A DNA stretch of 64,000 nt from Azorhizobium sp943371865. GTDB taxonomy: Bacteria > Pseudomonadota > Alphaproteobacteria > Rhizobiales > Xanthobacteraceae. Where the stretch lies: NCBI RefSeq assembly GCF_943371865.1, contig NZ_CALRWL010000005.1:62001-126000 (forward strand). The letters run 5' to 3'. Below, one piece after another: positions 61,958 through 64,000 of this stretch. Within the stretch, counting starts at the first letter, position 1, and the number at the start of each line of letters is the position of its first letter. The position numbers were made by a program, and so were the translations under genes. The notes beneath the pieces were generated by a model, which saw nothing but the letters and a program-made list of their open reading frames with translations, ran no database searches and was not told the DNA's origin.

Positions 61958-62410
61958 ATGACGCAAGCCAAGCTCCAGCTCGGGCGGGACACCGCCTTGC
62001 CCGCCTCTCCGGAGGAGGCGGTGCTGGACCGCGTGCCCAATCCCCATCCCGATGTGAACTATGTGGCACGCTTCACCGCTCCGGAATTCACCTCGCTGTG
62101 CCCTGTCACAGGACAACCGGACTTCGCCCATCTGGTGATCGACTATGTGCCCGATGCGCATCTGGTGGAATCCAAGTCGCTCAAGCTTTATCTGGCCAGT
62201 TTCCGCAACCACGGCGCCTTTCACGAGGACTGCACCGTGGCCATCGGCAAACGTCTCATACAGCTTCTGACACCGCGTTTCTTCCGCATCGCCGGATATT
62301 GGTATCCGCGCGGCGGCATTCCCATCGACGTCTTCTTTCAATCCGGCGATCTGCCCAGTGGCATCTGGTTGCCGGATACCGGTGTCGCGCCCTATCGCGG
62401 AAGGGGATAG
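61958..62410 (+). CDS. queF: NADPH-dependent 7-cyano-7-deazaguanine reductase QueF
   Basis: Reduces preQ0 to preQ1 in queuosine biosynthesis. It has 150 residues, the short (type I) QueF. Catalytic Cys48 is in FTSLCPVTGQPDFAHL, with the partner Asp55, and the substrate-binding part ESKSLKLYLASFRNHGAFHE is intact. Start at the ATG giving MTQAKLQLGRD. No preQ1 riboswitch could be recognised upstream. Confidence 0.95.
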   Translation: MTQAKLQLGRDTALPASPEEAVLDRVPNPHPDVNYVARFTAPEFTSLCPVTGQPDFAHLVIDYVPDAHLVESKSLKLYLASFRNHGAFHEDCTVAIGKRLIQLLTPRFFRIAGYWYPRGGIPIDVFFQSGDLPSGIWLPDTGVAPYRGRG

Positions 62411-62412
62411 CC

Positions 62413-63423
62413 ATGGCCAAGTTGGTCATCACCAATGGGGACAGCGCCGTGACGCGGTTGCAGGCCGGCGGTGTGGCCGGCCATTTCCTGCCCTGGCGGG
62501 ACATGCTCCATGACGGTCCGGTGCCGGCCAGCCGCTCGCTGGCCATCGTCGCCGATACGCGGGCGGAATTCCTGGCCGAGGCGTTCGGCCTGCCGTTCGA
62601 TTCCGTGCGGGCGGACTTTGCCGAGCGCGATGGCCAGCTGGAAATCCACATCGCGTTCCGCGAGGTGGAATTGTGGTTCGAGCATGATCTCTATGACCAG
62701 CTCCAGCTGATCCAGCTGCTGGACTATTTCGCCCATGAGCCGGACCGTCACGGCGTCCGCCTGATCCAGGCGGCGGACTATCTCGGCACCCTGGCGCCGG
62801 AGGCGATCACCACGCTGGCCGAGTCCTCGGTCCCGGTGTCCAGCCTGCAACTGGAGACCGCCCGCGAGGCCTGGGCCGCCTTCACCGCCCCCACCCCCAA
62901 GGCGCTGGCCGCCCTTGCCGGCCGCGCGCACGGCGCCCTGCCCTTCCTCGCGCCGGCGCTGCGCCGCGCCCTGGCGGAATTGCCGGCGCCTTATACCGGC
63001 CTGTCGCTCACCGAGGAGCGCATCCTGCACTGTCTGGCCGAGGGGCCGCGCAAGGCTCATGAGGTGTTCACCGCCGTGCATCGGCAGGAGGATGCCCAGT
63101 TCCTGGCGGACCTGCCGTTCTTCCTGCGCCTGGATGGCCTGGCCTTCGCCCATGAGCCGCTGATCCAGGGGCTTCCCTTCCCCTCCAGCGAGTGCAAGGC
63201 GTTCGATCCCGCGCGCACCCAGCCGCAGGGACATGAGATCAGCTATCACGCCTTCGCCGGCTCCAGCCTGACGCTGACCCGCGCCGGCGCTGCCGCGCTC
63301 AAGGGCCAGTTCGACCACGCCAGCGAGAATGCGCTGGATCGCTGGCTGGGCGGCACCCACATCCACCCCGGCAGCATGTGGCGCTATGACCGCAGCCGCC
63401 GGGTGCTGGTGGAGCCGAACTGA
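62413..63423 (+). CDS. DUF1835 domain protein
   Basis: 336 residues, 2 bp after queF, so probably co-transcribed. The N-terminus LVITNGDSAVTRLQ and LPWRDMLHDGPVPA are the DUF1835 signature; the middle part includes EVELWFEHDLYDQLQLIQLL. A C-terminal winged-helix-like part (LSLTEERILHCLAEGPRKAH) resembles the DUF3658-type companion domain. No catalytic function is known. Confidence 0.82.
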   Translation: MAKLVITNGDSAVTRLQAGGVAGHFLPWRDMLHDGPVPASRSLAIVADTRAEFLAEAFGLPFDSVRADFAERDGQLEIHIAFREVELWFEHDLYDQLQLIQLLDYFAHEPDRHGVRLIQAADYLGTLAPEAITTLAESSVPVSSLQLETAREAWAAFTAPTPKALAALAGRAHGALPFLAPALRRALAELPAPYTGLSLTEERILHCLAEGPRKAHEVFTAVHRQEDAQFLADLPFFLRLDGLAFAHEPLIQGLPFPSSECKAFDPARTQPQGHEISYHAFAGSSLTLTRAGAAALKGQFDHASENALDRWLGGTHIHPGSMWRYDRSRRVLVEPN

Positions 63424-63462
63424 GACCCATGTGCGATGAGGCTGTCTCATCGCACATGGGTC
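63424..63462. terminator. Perfect 17-bp-arm hairpin after the DUF1835 gene
   Basis: The arms at 63424-63440 and 63446-63462 are exactly complementary over 17 bp around GCTGT, directly after the stop codon. No T-run follows on either strand, so it may be a terminator helped by other factors, or a message-stabilising stem. A second imperfect hairpin (63489-63524) lies between it and kdsA. Confidence 0.6.
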
Positions 63463-63536
63463 AAGCCCGCGCGGCGCTTGAGCGTTTCAAGGTGCGGATG
63501 CGTCAGCATCCTCGCACCTTGGTAGGAGCCCTCCGC

Positions 63537-64000
63537 TCAGATCGCGACCGGGTTCGCCTTGGCGATGGCGTCGATCTCCTGCAGCAAGGCGATCATCGCC
63601 TCCAACTGGTTGAGCGGGACCATGTTGGGGCCGTCGGAGGGGGCGTGGTCGGGGTCCTGGTGGGTCTCGATGAACACCGCCGCCACGCCGATGGCCACGG
63701 CGGCGCGCGCCAGCACCGGCACGAATTCCCGCTGGCCGCCGGAGGACGAGCCCTTGCCGCCGGGCTGCTGCACCGAATGGGTGGCATCGAACACCACCGG
63801 CGATCCGGTGGTCTGGGCCAGGATCGGCAGCGCCCGCATGTCGGACACCAAAGTGTTGTAGCCGAACGAGACGCCACGCTCGGTCACCATCACCTGGCCA
63901 TTGCCGGCGCCGGTGAGCTTGGCCACCACATTGGCCATGTCCCACGGCGCCAGGAACTGGCCCTTCTTCACATTCACCACCCGCCCGGTGCGGGCGGCGG
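63537..64000 (-). CDS. kdsA: 3-deoxy-8-phosphooctulonate synthase (partial, N-terminus beyond window)
   Basis: Makes KDO-8-phosphate for lipopolysaccharide. The frame is open at the window edge and its first visible residues continue AARTGRVVNVKKGQFLAPWD, well inside the protein. Further family parts: MVTERGVSFGYNTLVSDMRA, PVVFDATHSVQQPGG and AVFIETHQDPDHAPSDGPNM. About 154 C-terminal residues are present. It converges with the DUF1835 gene. Confidence 0.95.
   Translation of the reverse strand, partial: AARTGRVVNVKKGQFLAPWDMANVVAKLTGAGNGQVMVTERGVSFGYNTLVSDMRALPILAQTTGSPVVFDATHSVQQPGGKGSSSGGQREFVPVLARAAVAIGVAAVFIETHQDPDHAPSDGPNMVPLNQLEAMIALLQEIDAIAKANPVAI

Overview
The window is GC-rich, tightly packed chromosomal DNA from an alphaproteobacterium, most likely of the Hyphomicrobiales and possibly near Xanthobacter, Azorhizobium or Ancylobacter. 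This rests on gene order (dusB-ntrB-ntrC-ntrY-ntrX-trkA-trkH-dat-hfq-hflX; eno-ftsB-pdhA-pdhB-pdhC-lpd-lipA), a CckA-type phosphorelay kinase, an alphaproteobacterial DksA, separate nuoC and nuoD, and a fused ispDF. The genus is inference. I see no tRNA, rRNA, CRISPR array or intact insertion sequence.

Layout. 1-14965 (minus strand): the respiratory complex I operon nuoA to nuoN, with nuoN cut by the window edge. Two non-core genes sit inside it with overlapping stops and starts: a small exported protein between nuoD and nuoE, and a pentapeptide-repeat protein between nuoF and nuoG. 15292-20722: hybrid kinase cckA, divergent from a FliO-like membrane protein with a very long Pro/Ala tail, then dksA. 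20949-25802: an OmpV/MipA outer-membrane protein, an FAD oxidoreductase, and an Rrf2 regulator divergent from a thioredoxin-reductase-like flavoprotein coupled to a methyltransferase; two matched dyads lie between the divergent genes. 26004-31136: sixA-like phosphatase, ycjX and ycjF homologues, a membrane protein with trmO, and mazG.

31137-33607 is the one clearly disturbed region: a palindromic repeat, a small HTH protein, a decayed fragment of an FMN alpha-hydroxyacid dehydrogenase, an AT-rich gene of foreign composition, and a second diverged copy of the last ~60 bp of hflX. It separates mazG from hflX, which are often close in this group.

33608-49230 (minus strand): hflX, hfq, a D-amino-acid transaminase, trkH and trkA, then the nitrogen-regulation genes ntrX, ntrY, ntrC, ntrB and dusB, with a GAF-PAS-GGDEF-EAL protein between ntrC and ntrY. 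49440-51109 (plus strand): ispDF and pncC/cinA. 51144-61720 (minus strand): a membrane protein, a COQ10/RatA-like protein, lipA, a GlsB-type membrane protein, lpd, a DUF465 protein, pdhC, pdhB, a small membrane protein, pdhA, ftsB and eno. 61958-64000: queF and a DUF1835 protein, converging on partial kdsA.

Functionally this is mostly central metabolism (pyruvate to acetyl-CoA, lipoate synthesis, NADH oxidation) plus global regulators (CckA, DksA, NtrBC/YX, Hfq). I did not find an obvious self-contained new system. The best leads are the two coupled accessory genes inside the nuo operon, the paired TGAAC-N9-GTTCA dyads upstream of pdhA, the paired dyads at the Rrf2 locus, and the hflX-end duplication next to the AT-rich insertion.
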